A stretch of DNA of 29,889 nt from Spirochaetota bacterium (GCA_029562045.1 JAKQWJ010000269.1:1-29889); one strand, 5' to 3'. Shown: positions 1 to 9,487, counted from the stretch's first letter. Numbers and translations: made by a program. Notes: generated from the letters alone by a model not told the origin.

Positions 1-60
1 CCCGGGCCCCGGGCCCCGGCCCCCGACCCGACCCCGGCCCCCGGTCCGGGGCCGGACGGA
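1..60. repeat. C/G low-complexity tract at window edge
   Basis: Nearly pure C/G sequence made of irregular CCCGGG and CCCCGG runs. It lies just upstream of the first promoter and may continue left of the window. It resembles the other GC-rich arrays of the window (10670-10779, 25082-25362) but no clean unit length can be read. Confidence 0.6.
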
Positions 61-101
61 TTCACCGGTCCTCCCCCGCCGGGCAGGGTGAACACCTTGT
101 C

Positions 102-130
102 TTGAAAAGCGCCCCTCTTTCTGCTATGGT
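102..130 (+). promoter_or_regulatory. Promoter of activase gene, leaderless geometry
   Basis: TTGAAA (102-107), a 17-base spacer and TATGGT (125-130). Only GGGGCC separates the -10 from the ATG at 137, so the transcript should begin at or next to the start codon. No Shine-Dalgarno sequence precedes the ATG beyond the G-run that would not be transcribed. Confidence 0.65.
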
Positions 131-136
131 GGGGCC

Positions 137-3100
137 ATGCCCAGTTCCATCTATCGCGTCGGAGTGGATGTGGGTTCCACGATGGTGAAAGTAGTCGTCA
201 TGCATCCCGAAACCGGGGAGATACCCTTTTCCGCCTACCGCAGACACAACGCCGAACAGGCGGCGACGGTCCGGGAACTCCTGTCCCAGGCGCACCGGCT
301 GCTGCCCGAGGCCCGGTTCCAGGTGGCGGTCTGCGGTTCCGGCGGGCTCTCCATCGCCGAAACTATCGGCGCTTTTTACATTCAGGAAGTGGTGGCCAAC
401 GCCGTGGCGGTGAAGGAGTTCTACCCCCAGGCCTCGGTGGCGGTGGAGCTGGGCGGGCAGGACGCGAAGGTGATTTTTTTCCGCCGGGACGAGGCCACCG
501 GGCGGCCCATGGCCTCGGACATGCGGATGAACGGCAGCTGCGCCGGCGGCACCGGGGCCTTCATCGACCAGGTGGCGGAGCTCCTCCATGTGAAAATCGA
601 AGATTTCAACGCCCTGGCCGCCCGGGGTGAGCGGGTATACGAGATTTCCGGGCGCTGCGGCGTCTTCGCCAAAACCGACATCCAGCCCCTGCTGAACCAG
701 GGAGTCTCGAAACGGGACATCGCCCTGTCGGCCTTTCATGCCATCGCCAAGCAGACCATCGGCGGGCTGGCCCAGGGGATGGAGATAAAGGCCCCGGTCA
801 TCTTCGAGGGGGGTCCTCTGACCTTCAACCCCACCCTGATCCGGGTCTTCCAGGAGAGGCTGGGTCTGCGGGACGAGGACATCATCGTGCCGGAGAAGCC
901 CGAAATCATCGTCGCCCACGGGGCGGCGGCGGCCATCCCGCTGATGTTCCAGGACAGGCCCTGCGGCTACCGGGGGGAGGAGTCCCTGGCCCTTCTGGAC
1001 GCCGTGAAGCCCTCCGGGACCGCGGACAAGGGGGAAAAGCCTTTTTTCGCGTCCCGGGAGGAGAGGGAAGCCTTCGAGAAGGCCCACCCCTACGTTCCCC
1101 TGGTTCCCCGGACCTGCGAACCCGGGACGGTCCTGGAGGTCTACATCGGCATCGACGCGGGGTCCACCACCAGCAAGTTCGTGCTGCTGGACAAAACGGG
1201 ACAGGCCGTCAACTCCTACTATTCCCCCAACAGGGGGGACCCGCTGATGGTGGTTCGGGACGGTCTCATCGCCATGCGGGACACCTACCGGAAGCAGGGG
1301 GTGGAACTGGTGATCCTGGGGGTGGGAACCACGGGCTACGGGGAGCTGCTCTTCGCCCGGGCCTTCGGAGCTGACTACCACACCGTGGAAACGGTGGCCC
1401 ACGCCGAGGCGGCCCGGTCGGTGCAGCCCGATGTCTCCTTCATCCTGGATGTGGGCGGCCAGGACATGAAGGCCATCTTCATCCACGGCGGGATCGTGAC
1501 GGGGATAACCCTGAACGAGGCCTGCTCCGCCGGCTGCGGCTCATTTCTGGAAACCTACGCCGGATCTCTGGGGGTCCCGGTGGAGCAGATCGCCGGGCTG
1601 GCCTTCCAGTCCGAAAACCCCTCCCGGCTGGGCTCCCGGTGCACGGTCTTCATGAACAGCTCCATCATCACGGAACAGAAAAACGGCAAGACTCTGCAGG
1701 ACATCCTGGCGGGGCTCTGCCGGTCCATCGTCGAGAATGTCTTCACCAAGGTGGTCCGGGTGTCGAACCTGGATTCCCTGGGGGGCTCCATCCTGGTGCA
1801 GGGCGGCACCTTCCGGAACGACGCGGTGTTCCGCGCCCTGGAGCAGTACACGGGGAAGAAGGTCTCCCGTCCTCCCTACCCGGGCCTCATGGGCGCCATC
1901 GGCATCGCCCTCCTCACCCGGGACCGGATGGAAAAGACCCGATCCCGGGACCCCGGGCACCGGTCCTCCTTCATCGACCTGGACAGGCTGGAAGCCTTCA
2001 CCTTCCGGAAGGAATCCGGCCTCATCTGCCCCTTCTGCTCCAACTCCTGCAACCGCAGCGTGGTGACCTTCTCCGACGGAGGCTCCTTCATCACCGGCAA
2101 CCGCTGCGAACGGGGAGAGATCCTGGGGGACGCGACGGACCCGGCGGTGCGGAAGCGGCTGGCGGAGGCCAACCGCCGGATCGGCTCGGTCCCGGACATG
2201 ATCAAGCGGCACAACGCCATGCTCACCGCGGATTACAACCAGAGGATTCTGGCGGAAAAACGGAACATCCGCATCGGCCTTCCCATGGTTCTGGAGTTCT
2301 GGGAAAGCATTCCCTACTGGCGGGCCCTGTTCACCGCCCTGGGCTTCGAGGTCGTCCTGTCCCGCAAGTCCAGCTACCCCCTCTTCGAGAAGGGGCTGAA
2401 GGGTATCCCGTCGGACACGGTATGCTTTCCCGCCAAACTGGGCCACGGCCATGTGCAGGACCTGATCGAGCGGAAGGTGGACCGGATCTTCTGGCCCATG
2501 GTCATCCGTCTTCCCCAGAAGAACCGGACCGCTCAGGGGAGCGAGATGTGTCCTGTGGTCCAGGGCTACCCCATGGTGGTGGAGAAGAGCGACGAGCCCC
2601 TGGCCCGGCACGGCATCCCGCTGGACCACCCCACCTTTCACTGGTACAACCGACGGCTCAAGCACAACCAGACTGTGGACTATGTCCACCGGGCCCTGGG
2701 GGTGCCGGAGACCCTGATCCGTATCGCCATCGAGGAGGCGGAGCTGGCATCCACCCGGTTCAACAACGGGCTCGTGGCGGAGACGGAAAAAATCATCCGG
2801 GACTACTCCACCCCGGAGGCCCTCCGGGACCCGAACAGGTTCGCCGTCATCCTGTCGGGGCGTCCCTACCACTCCGACGAGCTGGTGAACCACAATCTCT
2901 CCACCCTCTTCACCAGCCTGGGGATACCGGTGCTGGCGCTGCAGTTTCTGCCGGACCTGAACGTCCCGGACCTGTCCAGGTCCCGGATGGAATCCTACAA
3001 CCCCTACCATACCCGGATGCTGGAGGCGGCCTTCTTCGCCGCCCGACACCCCAATCTGGAGCTGGTGCAGATCGTCAGCTTCGGCTGCGGGCATGACGCC

Positions 3101-4585
3101 ATCATCTCCGACGAGATGGCCCGGATCCTGAAGGAATCCTCCGGAAAGGAGCTTCTGGTCCTGAAGCTGGACGAGGGGGAGGCCAAGGGCCCCCTGTCCA
3201 TCCGCATCAGGTCCTTCGTGGAGACCGTGAAGGCCAAGAGGGAGGCCCGGATCCGGGAGGGGCTGGAGTACCGGACCTCCGAACTGTCCGACCCTTTCCC
3301 GGTGAAGTTCCAGAAGGCCCACCGGAAGGAAAAGACCATCTTCATCCCCAACCTGTCCCGGGCCTTCTCCTTTTTCGCGGCGAAGATTCTGGAACGGCAG
3401 GGGTACCGGACCCGGCTCATGGGAATGTCCTCCAAGAGGGCCATCGAGCTGGGCAAGAAGTACGTCCACAACGACATCTGCTTTCCCGCCCAGGTGAACA
3501 TCGGAGAGATCCTGGAGGTGGTGGAGTCCGGGGAGCTGCCCCCGTCCCGGATCGTCGCCGGACTGGCCAAGAACTGCGTCGCCTGCCGGGCGGGGCAGTA
3601 CGCGGCCCTCTGCCGCCGGGCCCTGGATGACGCCGGCTATCCGGAGATCCCCATCATCACCACCGGGGCCGATGACCCGAAGAACATGCACCCCGGCTTC
3701 CGTTTCGGACTTCTGACTTCGCTGAAGCTCGCCTGGGGCCTGCGGATCGTGGACGGACTGGAGGCGATGGTGCGCCGGGTGCGGCCCTACGAGACGCAGG
3801 CGGGGGAAGCGGATGGGGTCTTCAATCTTCATATGGAGAGGATCGCCGACCTCCTGGTGACCCAGGGCTACCGCGCCGCCCTGCGGGGCCTGGAAGACGC
3901 GGTGGCGGACTTCAACGCCGTCCGGATTTCCGGTTCCCGCAAACCCCGGGTGGGGGTGGTGGGGGAGATTCTCATGAACTATCACCCCGGGGCCAACGGC
4001 TACATCGAGGAATACCTGGAAAAGAACGGGATGGAGGTCTGTCTGCCGGGAATGACCGACTTCTTCCGCAAGGGCAACATCGCAGACCGGCAGATGTTCC
4101 TGCGCCGCCTGGCGCCGCGGCCCTTTCTTCTGGGTCTGAAGGCCGAGTTCCTGGAGGGGCTCTTCTCCCACATCCACGGGAAGGTGGTGGAGAGGATGAA
4201 GAAATTCCGCTTCGCCGAGGAGCCCTACTCCATCAGGGAGATCGCCCGGAACATGCAGGGTCTCATCGACCATACCTTCCAGATCGGCGAGGGCTGGCTC
4301 ATGCCCGGGGAGATCGTCCAGATGGCCCGGCACGGGGTAAACTCCTTCGTCATCCTGAACCCCTTCGGCTGCATGCCCAACCACATCACCGGTCGGGGCA
4401 TGATCAAGACCCTGAAGAAATTCCATCCCCAGATCCAGATCCTGCCCCTGGATTACGACCCGGACACCAGCTTCGCGAACATCGAGAACCGCCTGCAGAT
4501 GCTCATCATCACCGCCCGGGAACTGGAGGAGAAAAGGGGGACAGAGGCTTCCCGCAGCGCCGCCCCCGCCGCAGCGGATCGATGA
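137..4585 (+). CDS. Giant acyl-CoA dehydratase activase / HgdB-like fusion
   Basis: A 1482-residue protein of the BcrAD/BadFG activase plus DUF2229 family, related to the ATP-driven electron donors (archerases) of 2-hydroxyacyl-CoA dehydratases. Two ASKHA ATPase modules are visible. The first starts with GVDVGST near residue 9 and has C135 in SCAGGTG and C174 in GRCGVF. The second starts with GIDAGST near 338 and has C463 in EACSAGCG and C502 in SRCTVF. These Cys pairs match the residues that hold the shared [4Fe-4S] cluster in HgdC-type activases. A further CxxCxxxC (C631, C634, C638) opens the C-terminal half, which resembles dehydratase-subunit-like DUF2229/HgdB regions. The substrate is unknown; family members are often not next to a dehydratase, and none is seen here. 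The stop overlaps the next start (ATGA), indicating coupling. The start follows from the promoter 6 bases upstream. Confidence 0.88.
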   Translation: MPSSIYRVGVDVGSTMVKVVVMHPETGEIPFSAYRRHNAEQAATVRELLSQAHRLLPEARFQVAVCGSGGLSIAETIGAFYIQEVVANAVAVKEFYPQASVAVELGGQDAKVIFFRRDEATGRPMASDMRMNGSCAGGTGAFIDQVAELLHVKIEDFNALAARGERVYEISGRCGVFAKTDIQPLLNQGVSKRDIALSAFHAIAKQTIGGLAQGMEIKAPVIFEGGPLTFNPTLIRVFQERLGLRDEDIIVPEKPEIIVAHGAAAAIPLMFQDRPCGYRGEESLALLDAVKPSGTADKGEKPFFASREEREAFEKAHPYVPLVPRTCEPGTVLEVYIGIDAGSTTSKFVLLDKTGQAVNSYYSPNRGDPLMVVRDGLIAMRDTYRKQGVELVILGVGTTGYGELLFARAFGADYHTVETVAHAEAARSVQPDVSFILDVGGQDMKAIFIHGGIVTGITLNEACSAGCGSFLETYAGSLGVPVEQIAGLAFQSENPSRLGSRCTVFMNSSIITEQKNGKTLQDILAGLCRSIVENVFTKVVRVSNLDSLGGSILVQGGTFRNDAVFRALEQYTGKKVSRPPYPGLMGAIGIALLTRDRMEKTRSRDPGHRSSFIDLDRLEAFTFRKESGLICPFCSNSCNRSVVTFSDGGSFITGNRCERGEILGDATDPAVRKRLAEANRRIGSVPDMIKRHNAMLTADYNQRILAEKRNIRIGLPMVLEFWESIPYWRALFTALGFEVVLSRKSSYPLFEKGLKGIPSDTVCFPAKLGHGHVQDLIERKVDRIFWPMVIRLPQKNRTAQGSEMCPVVQGYPMVVEKSDEPLARHGIPLDHPTFHWYNRRLKHNQTVDYVHRALGVPETLIRIAIEEAELASTRFNNGLVAETEKIIRDYSTPEALRDPNRFAVILSGRPYHSDELVNHNLSTLFTSLGIPVLALQFLPDLNVPDLSRSRMESYNPYHTRMLEAAFFAARHPNLELVQIVSFGCGHDAIISDEMARILKESSGKELLVLKLDEGEAKGPLSIRIRSFVETVKAKREARIREGLEYRTSELSDPFPVKFQKAHRKEKTIFIPNLSRAFSFFAAKILERQGYRTRLMGMSSKRAIELGKKYVHNDICFPAQVNIGEILEVVESGELPPSRIVAGLAKNCVACRAGQYAALCRRALDDAGYPEIPIITTGADDPKNMHPGFRFGLLTSLKLAWGLRIVDGLEAMVRRVRPYETQAGEADGVFNLHMERIADLLVTQGYRAALRGLEDAVADFNAVRISGSRKPRVGVVGEILMNYHPGANGYIEEYLEKNGMEVCLPGMTDFFRKGNIADRQMFLRRLAPRPFLLGLKAEFLEGLFSHIHGKVVERMKKFRFAEEPYSIREIARNMQGLIDHTFQIGEGWLMPGEIVQMARHGVNSFVILNPFGCMPNHITGRGMIKTLKKFHPQIQILPLDYDPDTSFANIENRLQMLIITARELEEKRGTEASRSAAPAAADR

Positions 4586-5505
4586 TCGTCAGCGCCAGCC
4601 GCAGGACCGACATCCCCGCCTTCCATTTCCCCTGGCTGCTGGAAAGGCTCCATGAGGGGTTCACCGAAACGGTGAATCCCTTCAATCCCCGGATGAAGCG
4701 CCGGGTTTCCCTCCGGCCGGGGGATGCGGACATCATCGTTTTCTGGACCAAGGACGCCCGCCCCATGGAGGCGCTCCTTCCCCGCTTCCAGGCCTTCGGC
4801 ATTCCCTTTCTGTTGTTGTACACCATTACACCCTACGGGGAGGACCTGGAGCCGGGGGTCCGGGACAAGGAGGAGATCCTCCATTCCTTCCTGCGGCTGT
4901 CGGACCGCTTCGGTCCGGACCGGATGGTCTGGCGCTTCGACCCCATCGTTCTGAGCCGCCGATACCCGGCGGACTTCCACCTTTCCGCCTTCCGGCGTCT
5001 GGCGAAAAGCCTGGAGGGAAGAACGGACCGGTGCATCACCAGCTTCGTCCATCCCTACCGGAGGGTCCGCCGGGCTCTGGAGGACCTGGGTTTGCAGGCC
5101 CCCCCGCCGGAGACCCGACGGGATCTGCTGGACAGGCTCGCCGGGGAGGCCGCCGGGAGGGGGATCCTCCTAACCACCTGCGCCGACGGGACCCCCCCAG
5201 GCCCGGCGGGGGCGGCGGGACTCCCCGGGGCGGGTCCCGGGGCCTGCATCGACGGGGAGAGGATCCGGCGGATTCTGGGCCGGGACCTCCGGACACCCCG
5301 GGACCCCCACCAGAGGCCGGACTGTCTCTGCGCCCGCAGCGTGGACATCGGCGCCTACAGCACTTGCGGCCACCGCTGCGTCTACTGTTACGCCGGGAGC
5401 GCCGGGGCGCCCCCCCCGGGCAACCGCCGCTCTGACGCTCCCCGGGGCGGGACGGACGGCGACTCCGGACGCCACCCCGACGGAACGCCTCAGCCCGGGC
5501 CGTAG
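4582..5505 (+). CDS. DUF1848 family Fe-S protein
   Basis: This 307-residue protein begins with MIVSASRRTDIPAF and contains FWTKDARPM and a WRFDPI segment, all typical of the DUF1848 family. Near the C terminus is a cysteine cluster, CLCARSVDIGAYSTCGHRCVYCYA, shortened here as C-x-C-x(9)-x-C-xx-x-C-xx-C in spirit, which family knowledge links to an iron-sulfur centre reminiscent of radical SAM enzymes. No biochemical role is established. It overlaps the upstream activase gene by four bases (ATGA), so the two are co-translated, and an Fe-S link between them is plausible. About 35 residues after the cluster are Gly/Pro/Arg-rich and look like low-complexity extension. The region around residues 195-225 is also unusually Gly/Pro/Ala-rich. 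Confidence 0.85.
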   Translation: MIVSASRRTDIPAFHFPWLLERLHEGFTETVNPFNPRMKRRVSLRPGDADIIVFWTKDARPMEALLPRFQAFGIPFLLLYTITPYGEDLEPGVRDKEEILHSFLRLSDRFGPDRMVWRFDPIVLSRRYPADFHLSAFRRLAKSLEGRTDRCITSFVHPYRRVRRALEDLGLQAPPPETRRDLLDRLAGEAAGRGILLTTCADGTPPGPAGAAGLPGAGPGACIDGERIRRILGRDLRTPRDPHQRPDCLCARSVDIGAYSTCGHRCVYCYAGSAGAPPPGNRRSDAPRGGTDGDSGRHPDGTPQPGP

Positions 5506-5539
5506 AACCGGCGGCCCCGATCATGGTACTCTGGGGTTC

Positions 5540-8050
5540 ATGAATCCCCACAAGCTTCCCGTATACGCCCAGAAGGAGCGCATCCTGACGGCCCTGAAAG
5601 AGAACCAGGTAATCGTCGTGGAGAGCCCCACCGGCTCCGGGAAAACCACCCAGCTGCCCCTGATCCTGCACGAGGCGGGCTACAGCAAACAGGGCGTCAT
5701 CGGGATCACCCAGCCCCGAAGAATCGCCACCCTGTCGGTGAGCGATTTCATCGCCCGGCAGACGAAGACCTCCGTGCCGGGCCTGGTGGGCTACAAGATG
5801 CGCTTCGAGGACAAAACGAACCAGTCCACCCGGATCAAGATCATGACCGACGGCATACTGCTGCAGGAGATAAAAGGCGACTATACCCTGTCCCGCTACA
5901 GCGTCATCATCGTCGACGAGGCCCATGAGCGGAGCCTGAACATCGATTTCATTCTGGGCCTCCTGAAGCGGGTCCTGGAGCTGCGGAAGGATTTCAAAGT
6001 CGTCATATCCTCAGCCACAATCAACGCCGAGGTTTTTTCCGCCTACTTCAACGACTGCCCGGTGGTCCGGATCGATACCCGGATGTATCCGGTCTCGATG
6101 ATCTACGACCCCCCGGACAAGGATTCGGGAGACCAGGCGCTGGCGGATAAGGTCCGGGACATCGTGGACCGGATCATGGCGGAAAAACGCAAAGGGGACA
6201 TTCTGGTCTTCCTCTCCGGGGAAAAGCAGATCAAGGACTGCGTCCAGGCCCTTTCGATCCTTCCCTACCGCCGGCGGCTCTGGCTGCTGCCGCTGTACGC
6301 CCGGCTCAGCAAGGAGGAGCAGGAACTGGTTTTCGTCCCCACCCCCCGGGGGCAGACCAAGATCGTCATAGCCACCAACATCGCCGAGACCAGCGTCACC
6401 ATCGACGGGGTCACCTCGGTGCTGGACTCGGGACTGGCCAAGCTGAACTATTACAACCCCCGGACCTACACCTCCAGCCTGGTGGAGGGTCCGGTTTCGA
6501 AGGCCTCCTGCAACCAGCGCCGGGGACGGGCGGGACGGACCCGCCCGGGCACCTGCTACCGCCTCTATTCCAAGGAAAATTTCGAGGGCCGGCCCCTGTA
6601 TACCACCGAGGAGATCTACCGGACCGACCTGTCGGAGGTGGTGTTGCGGATGGCGGAGATCGGAATCACCGAGTTCGAATCCTTCGACTTCATCTCCCCG
6701 CCGGGAAAGGAGGGCATCGTCAGCGCGGTGGAAACCCTCTATCTTCTGGAGGCCCTGGACCCCGACCGGAGTCTTTCCCGGGTGGGCCGGATGATGGCGA
6801 TTTTTCCGCTGATCCCCCGGCATTCTCGGATCATCGTCGAGGCCATCCTGCGCTACCCCGAGGTGCTGGAGGAGGTCCTGATAGCGGCGAGTTTTCTCAC
6901 CGGCAATTCCCCCTTTCTGCTGCCCCAGGGGGAGGAACTGGCGGCCCGCCGGGCGCACCACAGTTTCCAGGACCCGTCGGGGGACTTCGTTTCCTACCTG
7001 AAGATTTTCCGGGCCTACGAAAGGGCGGAACGGAAGGACGATTTCTGCAAAAAACACTATCTGGATGAGCGGATCATGGGGGAGATCGTCAACGTCAAGG
7101 AACAGCTGGCCCTGATCGTGGGCGACATGGGAGTCCCGGTGACATCCGGAGGCTCCATGTCCGACTATCTGTCGGCCATAGCCAAGGGGCTCATCCAGTT
7201 CGTCTGCGTCCGGACCGGCCGGGGTGTCTACCGGAGCCTCACCGCCGAACGGATCATGATCCACCCCGGCTCGGTCATGTTCCGGGAGACTCCCCGCTAC
7301 ATCGTGGCGGGCGAGATCGTCAGGACCACCCGGATGTACGCCCGCTCGGTGTCGCCGCTGGAAAAAAACCGCCTCGCCGGAATCTCCCCCGCCCTGTCCC
7401 GGGGCCTGGCGGAGGAGGAGGCTGTCCCGACGGGTCGAAGATCCGGGGACGGGAAACCGGAAAAAGCCGCCGGGAAGGAAACGAAGCGGGAAACCACCTG
7501 GCAGATCACCATCGGGGGGAAGATCTTCGAGCTCAAACCCTACAAAGGGAAAAAGAAGATAGCCGTTCTGCCCTGGACCGACATCGCCGAGATCGCCGGG
7601 ACCAAAAATCTCGATATGCCCCCCACCTACCGGGGCATCCGGGGAAAGATCGTCCACGGCCGCCACGAAATAGGCCTGGGGGAAAGCCTGCCCAACCTGA
7701 TCCGGATCGCCCGGACGGTGGACCCGACCAGGGATATGGCGTCCCAGTGGCCCCGGAAAAAAAGCTACGACAGCGCCGGCGGACGGGTGGATCTGGTGAA
7801 AAGCCTGGACTTCATCCTGAAACTGGCGGGAACCACGAAGGGGGGAAAGACCCTGGGTTTTCTCGCCCTCCATTCCGATGGGCAGGGCGCCTACTGGTAC
7901 AAACCCGGCAGGACCTTTCTCGGGGCGCTGGAAACCAGTCTGGCCAGTCTGGAGTTTCTGGTGGACGAGCTGGGGGAGGAGAGGAACCGGAGTCTGGTGG
8001 ACCAGGCGGGGCGGGCCTATCGGCGGCTTGCCGCCGCCATGGAGGCCTGA
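5540..8050 (+). CDS. hrpA: HrpA-like DEAH-box ATP-dependent RNA helicase
   Basis: An 836-residue superfamily 2 helicase expected to remodel RNA or RNA-protein complexes, or stalled ribosomes, in the cytoplasm. Visible motifs are Walker A TGSGKTT (31-37), DEAH (126-129), SAT (158-160) and motif VI QRRGRAGR (326-333). The second RecA domain is followed by a winged-helix/HA2-like region. Near residues 625-655 a charged low-complexity linker (GRRSGDGKPEKAAGKETKR) separates the core from a C-terminal domain of about 180 residues. The length is close to the short spirochaetal HrpA proteins and to HrpB rather than the ~1300-residue E. coli HrpA, so HrpB cannot be wholly excluded. The gene starts 34 bases after DUF1848. 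A TACTCT hexamer 7 bases before the ATG could be a weak leaderless -10, but its -35 is poor. Confidence 0.88.
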   Translation: MNPHKLPVYAQKERILTALKENQVIVVESPTGSGKTTQLPLILHEAGYSKQGVIGITQPRRIATLSVSDFIARQTKTSVPGLVGYKMRFEDKTNQSTRIKIMTDGILLQEIKGDYTLSRYSVIIVDEAHERSLNIDFILGLLKRVLELRKDFKVVISSATINAEVFSAYFNDCPVVRIDTRMYPVSMIYDPPDKDSGDQALADKVRDIVDRIMAEKRKGDILVFLSGEKQIKDCVQALSILPYRRRLWLLPLYARLSKEEQELVFVPTPRGQTKIVIATNIAETSVTIDGVTSVLDSGLAKLNYYNPRTYTSSLVEGPVSKASCNQRRGRAGRTRPGTCYRLYSKENFEGRPLYTTEEIYRTDLSEVVLRMAEIGITEFESFDFISPPGKEGIVSAVETLYLLEALDPDRSLSRVGRMMAIFPLIPRHSRIIVEAILRYPEVLEEVLIAASFLTGNSPFLLPQGEELAARRAHHSFQDPSGDFVSYLKIFRAYERAERKDDFCKKHYLDERIMGEIVNVKEQLALIVGDMGVPVTSGGSMSDYLSAIAKGLIQFVCVRTGRGVYRSLTAERIMIHPGSVMFRETPRYIVAGEIVRTTRMYARSVSPLEKNRLAGISPALSRGLAEEEAVPTGRRSGDGKPEKAAGKETKRETTWQITIGGKIFELKPYKGKKKIAVLPWTDIAEIAGTKNLDMPPTYRGIRGKIVHGRHEIGLGESLPNLIRIARTVDPTRDMASQWPRKKSYDSAGGRVDLVKSLDFILKLAGTTKGGKTLGFLALHSDGQGAYWYKPGRTFLGALETSLASLEFLVDELGEERNRSLVDQAGRAYRRLAAAMEA

Positions 8051-8073
8051 GGGCCGCCGGGGGCCGGGACCCT

Positions 8074-8101
8074 GGCGGAGGCGGCTGCCGGCGCCTCCGC
8101 C
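8074..8101 (+). terminator. Strong hairpin after hrpA
   Basis: A perfect 9-bp inverted repeat, GGCGGAGGC / GCCTCCGCC, with a 10-base loop lies 23 bases after the helicase stop codon. No T-run follows immediately (TTTT appears about 12 bases later), so it is a candidate terminator or 3'-end stabiliser only. Confidence 0.4.
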
Positions 8102-8135
8102 CGACGGGAGCCCTTTTCCCGTGGAAAAACCGCCC

Positions 8136-8187
8136 GGTCAGTGCCCCAGATCCGGCCCCGGTCAGTGCCCCAGATCCGGCCCCGGTC
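8136..8187. repeat. 24-bp tandem duplication between hrpA and rtcB
   Basis: Two perfect copies of a 24-base unit beginning GGTCAGTGCCCC (8136-8159 and 8160-8183), followed by the first bases of a third. It sits in the convergent intergenic space, 36 bases beyond the rtcB stop. One of several short GC-rich arrays in the window. Confidence 0.85.
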
Positions 8188-8223
8188 GGGAGCCCGGTTC
8201 CCGCCCGGAAAAGGCGCCGGCCG

Positions 8224-9387
8224 TCAATCCCCCGCGGCCTTGAAGTTGTAGACGGGTTTGATGAAATCCTCCACCTCTACGGTTCCCCCGATGTTGTCCA
8301 GGATGGTCCGCATGTCCTTGTACGCCCCCGGCGCCTCGTCCAGGGTCTCCCGGACTGCGGTGGTGGTGTAGATCCCCCTCATCTCCCGCCGGAAATCCTC
8401 CAGGGAGAGTGACCTCTTCGCCTGGGACCGGCTGAGGATCCGGCCCGCGCCGTGGGGGGCGGAAAAGTTGAAGTCCCGGTTTCCCTTCCCGACGCAAAGG
8501 GCTATCCCGTCCCTCATGTTGAAGGGGATGATGACCCTCTCCCCCCGCCGGGCCGGAGTGGCCCCCTTGCGGATGATCCGGTCCATCGGGTCGATGAAGT
8601 TGTGGACCGACTCGAAGGCGTCCTCCGCCTCCCGGCGCAGGAAGGTCTCGATCCGGCGCAGCATCTCCTCCCGGTTCCGCCGGGCGAACCTCTGGGCGGT
8701 TTCCAGGCAGAAGAAATAGTCCCGGGCGTCCGGAGAATCCACGGGAAGAAAATCCAGGTCCCGGGACATTCTGATGTCTCGGGACATTCCGATGTCTCGG
8801 GACATTCCGGGCCTTCGGCTCTTCCCGGCGGCCCGATGGGCCCGGGCCTGGAAGTGGTCCGCCACCCGCTTGCCGAAATTACGGGACCCCGAGTGGATGG
8901 TGATGAACATACGGCCCCGGGAATCCCGTCCCGCCTCGATAAAGTGGTTGCCTCCCCCCAGGGAGCCCACCGCCCGCAGGGCCCTGTCCGGATCGGCGTC
9001 GATCATCCTGCAGGACTCCCGCAGATCCCGGATCAGTTCCCGGTCCCCCACATGTCCCGTGCCCGAATGGACGGCGAAGCCCGAGGGGATCCGGGCCCTG
9101 ATCCAGCGGTCCAGCCCCGGAAGGTCCATCTCCGCCGCCCCGAATCGGGCGGTGAGCATCCCGCAGCCGATGTCCACGCCGATGACATTGGGAACGATAT
9201 ACTCCCCCAGGGTCATGGTGAAGCCGATGACGGCCCCTCTGCCGGCGTGACAGTCGGGCATGATGACGATCCGGGTCCCGGCGAAGGCGGGGTGGTCCAG
9301 GAAGCCCTGGATCTGGGCGCGGGTGACATCGTCGATTTCATCGATCATGATGGAGGCGCTGTTGAAGCGCCCCCGCATTTCGATCAT
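8224..9387 (-). CDS. rtcB: RtcB-family RNA ligase (short RtcB variant)
   Basis: A 387-residue RtcB-family protein. RtcB enzymes join 2',3'-cyclic phosphate (via 3'-phosphate) and 5'-OH RNA ends using GTP and Mn2+, in tRNA repair or splicing. The N terminus (MIEMRGRFNSASI), the metal-binding GVDIGCGM block, GGGNHFIE and the C-terminal SAPHGAGR, with H312 as the expected guanylated histidine, are all present. The length matches the short bacterial form (about 370-390), distinct from E. coli RtcB. ATG 9387 is chosen because it matches the family N terminus and lies 6 bases after a TATAGT. An in-frame hexapeptide repeat, GMSRDI-GMSRDI-RMSRDL, interrupts the middle of the protein (from about residue 194) and is encoded by the 18-bp array at 8757-8808. 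It is likely a surface-loop expansion and need not abolish activity. Confidence 0.9.
   Translation of the reverse strand: MIEMRGRFNSASIMIDEIDDVTRAQIQGFLDHPAFAGTRIVIMPDCHAGRGAVIGFTMTLGEYIVPNVIGVDIGCGMLTARFGAAEMDLPGLDRWIRARIPSGFAVHSGTGHVGDRELIRDLRESCRMIDADPDRALRAVGSLGGGNHFIEAGRDSRGRMFITIHSGSRNFGKRVADHFQARAHRAAGKSRRPGMSRDIGMSRDIRMSRDLDFLPVDSPDARDYFFCLETAQRFARRNREEMLRRIETFLRREAEDAFESVHNFIDPMDRIIRKGATPARRGERVIIPFNMRDGIALCVGKGNRDFNFSAPHGAGRILSRSQAKRSLSLEDFRREMRGIYTTTAVRETLDEAPGAYKDMRTILDNIGGTVEVEDFIKPVYNFKAAGD
8757..8808. repeat. 18-bp in-frame tandem repeat inside rtcB
   Basis: Two identical copies of GATGTCTCGGGACATTCC (8773-8790, 8791-8808) preceded by a partly diverged copy (8757-8772). On the coding strand each gives the hexapeptide GMSRDI, so the reading frame is kept. 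Confidence 0.9.
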
Positions 9388-9393
9388 GTCTGC

Positions 9394-9399
9394 ACTATA
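9394..9399 (-). promoter_or_regulatory. -10 box of rtcB, leaderless geometry
   Basis: Read on the minus strand, TATAGT is followed by GCAGAC and then the ATG at 9387. No Shine-Dalgarno sequence is present. The -35 region at the right distance (TTTCCC) is weak. Confidence 0.45.
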
Positions 9400-9487
9400 C
9401 ACCGGGTCGGCGGGGGGGGAAAGGCAGTCGCGCCCGATCCCTGCCGGCAAGGGCCGTCCCCGGGGAGGGATGCCCCCCTCCCCATCC

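Noticed and set aside
1541..4426. 961-codon open frame antisense to the activase gene (and similar long antisense frames at 62-1486 and 6011-7873)
   Set aside because: High-GC shadow of a real gene: no recognisable domain, composition biased to G/P/H/D, and the sense strand holds clear conserved motifs.
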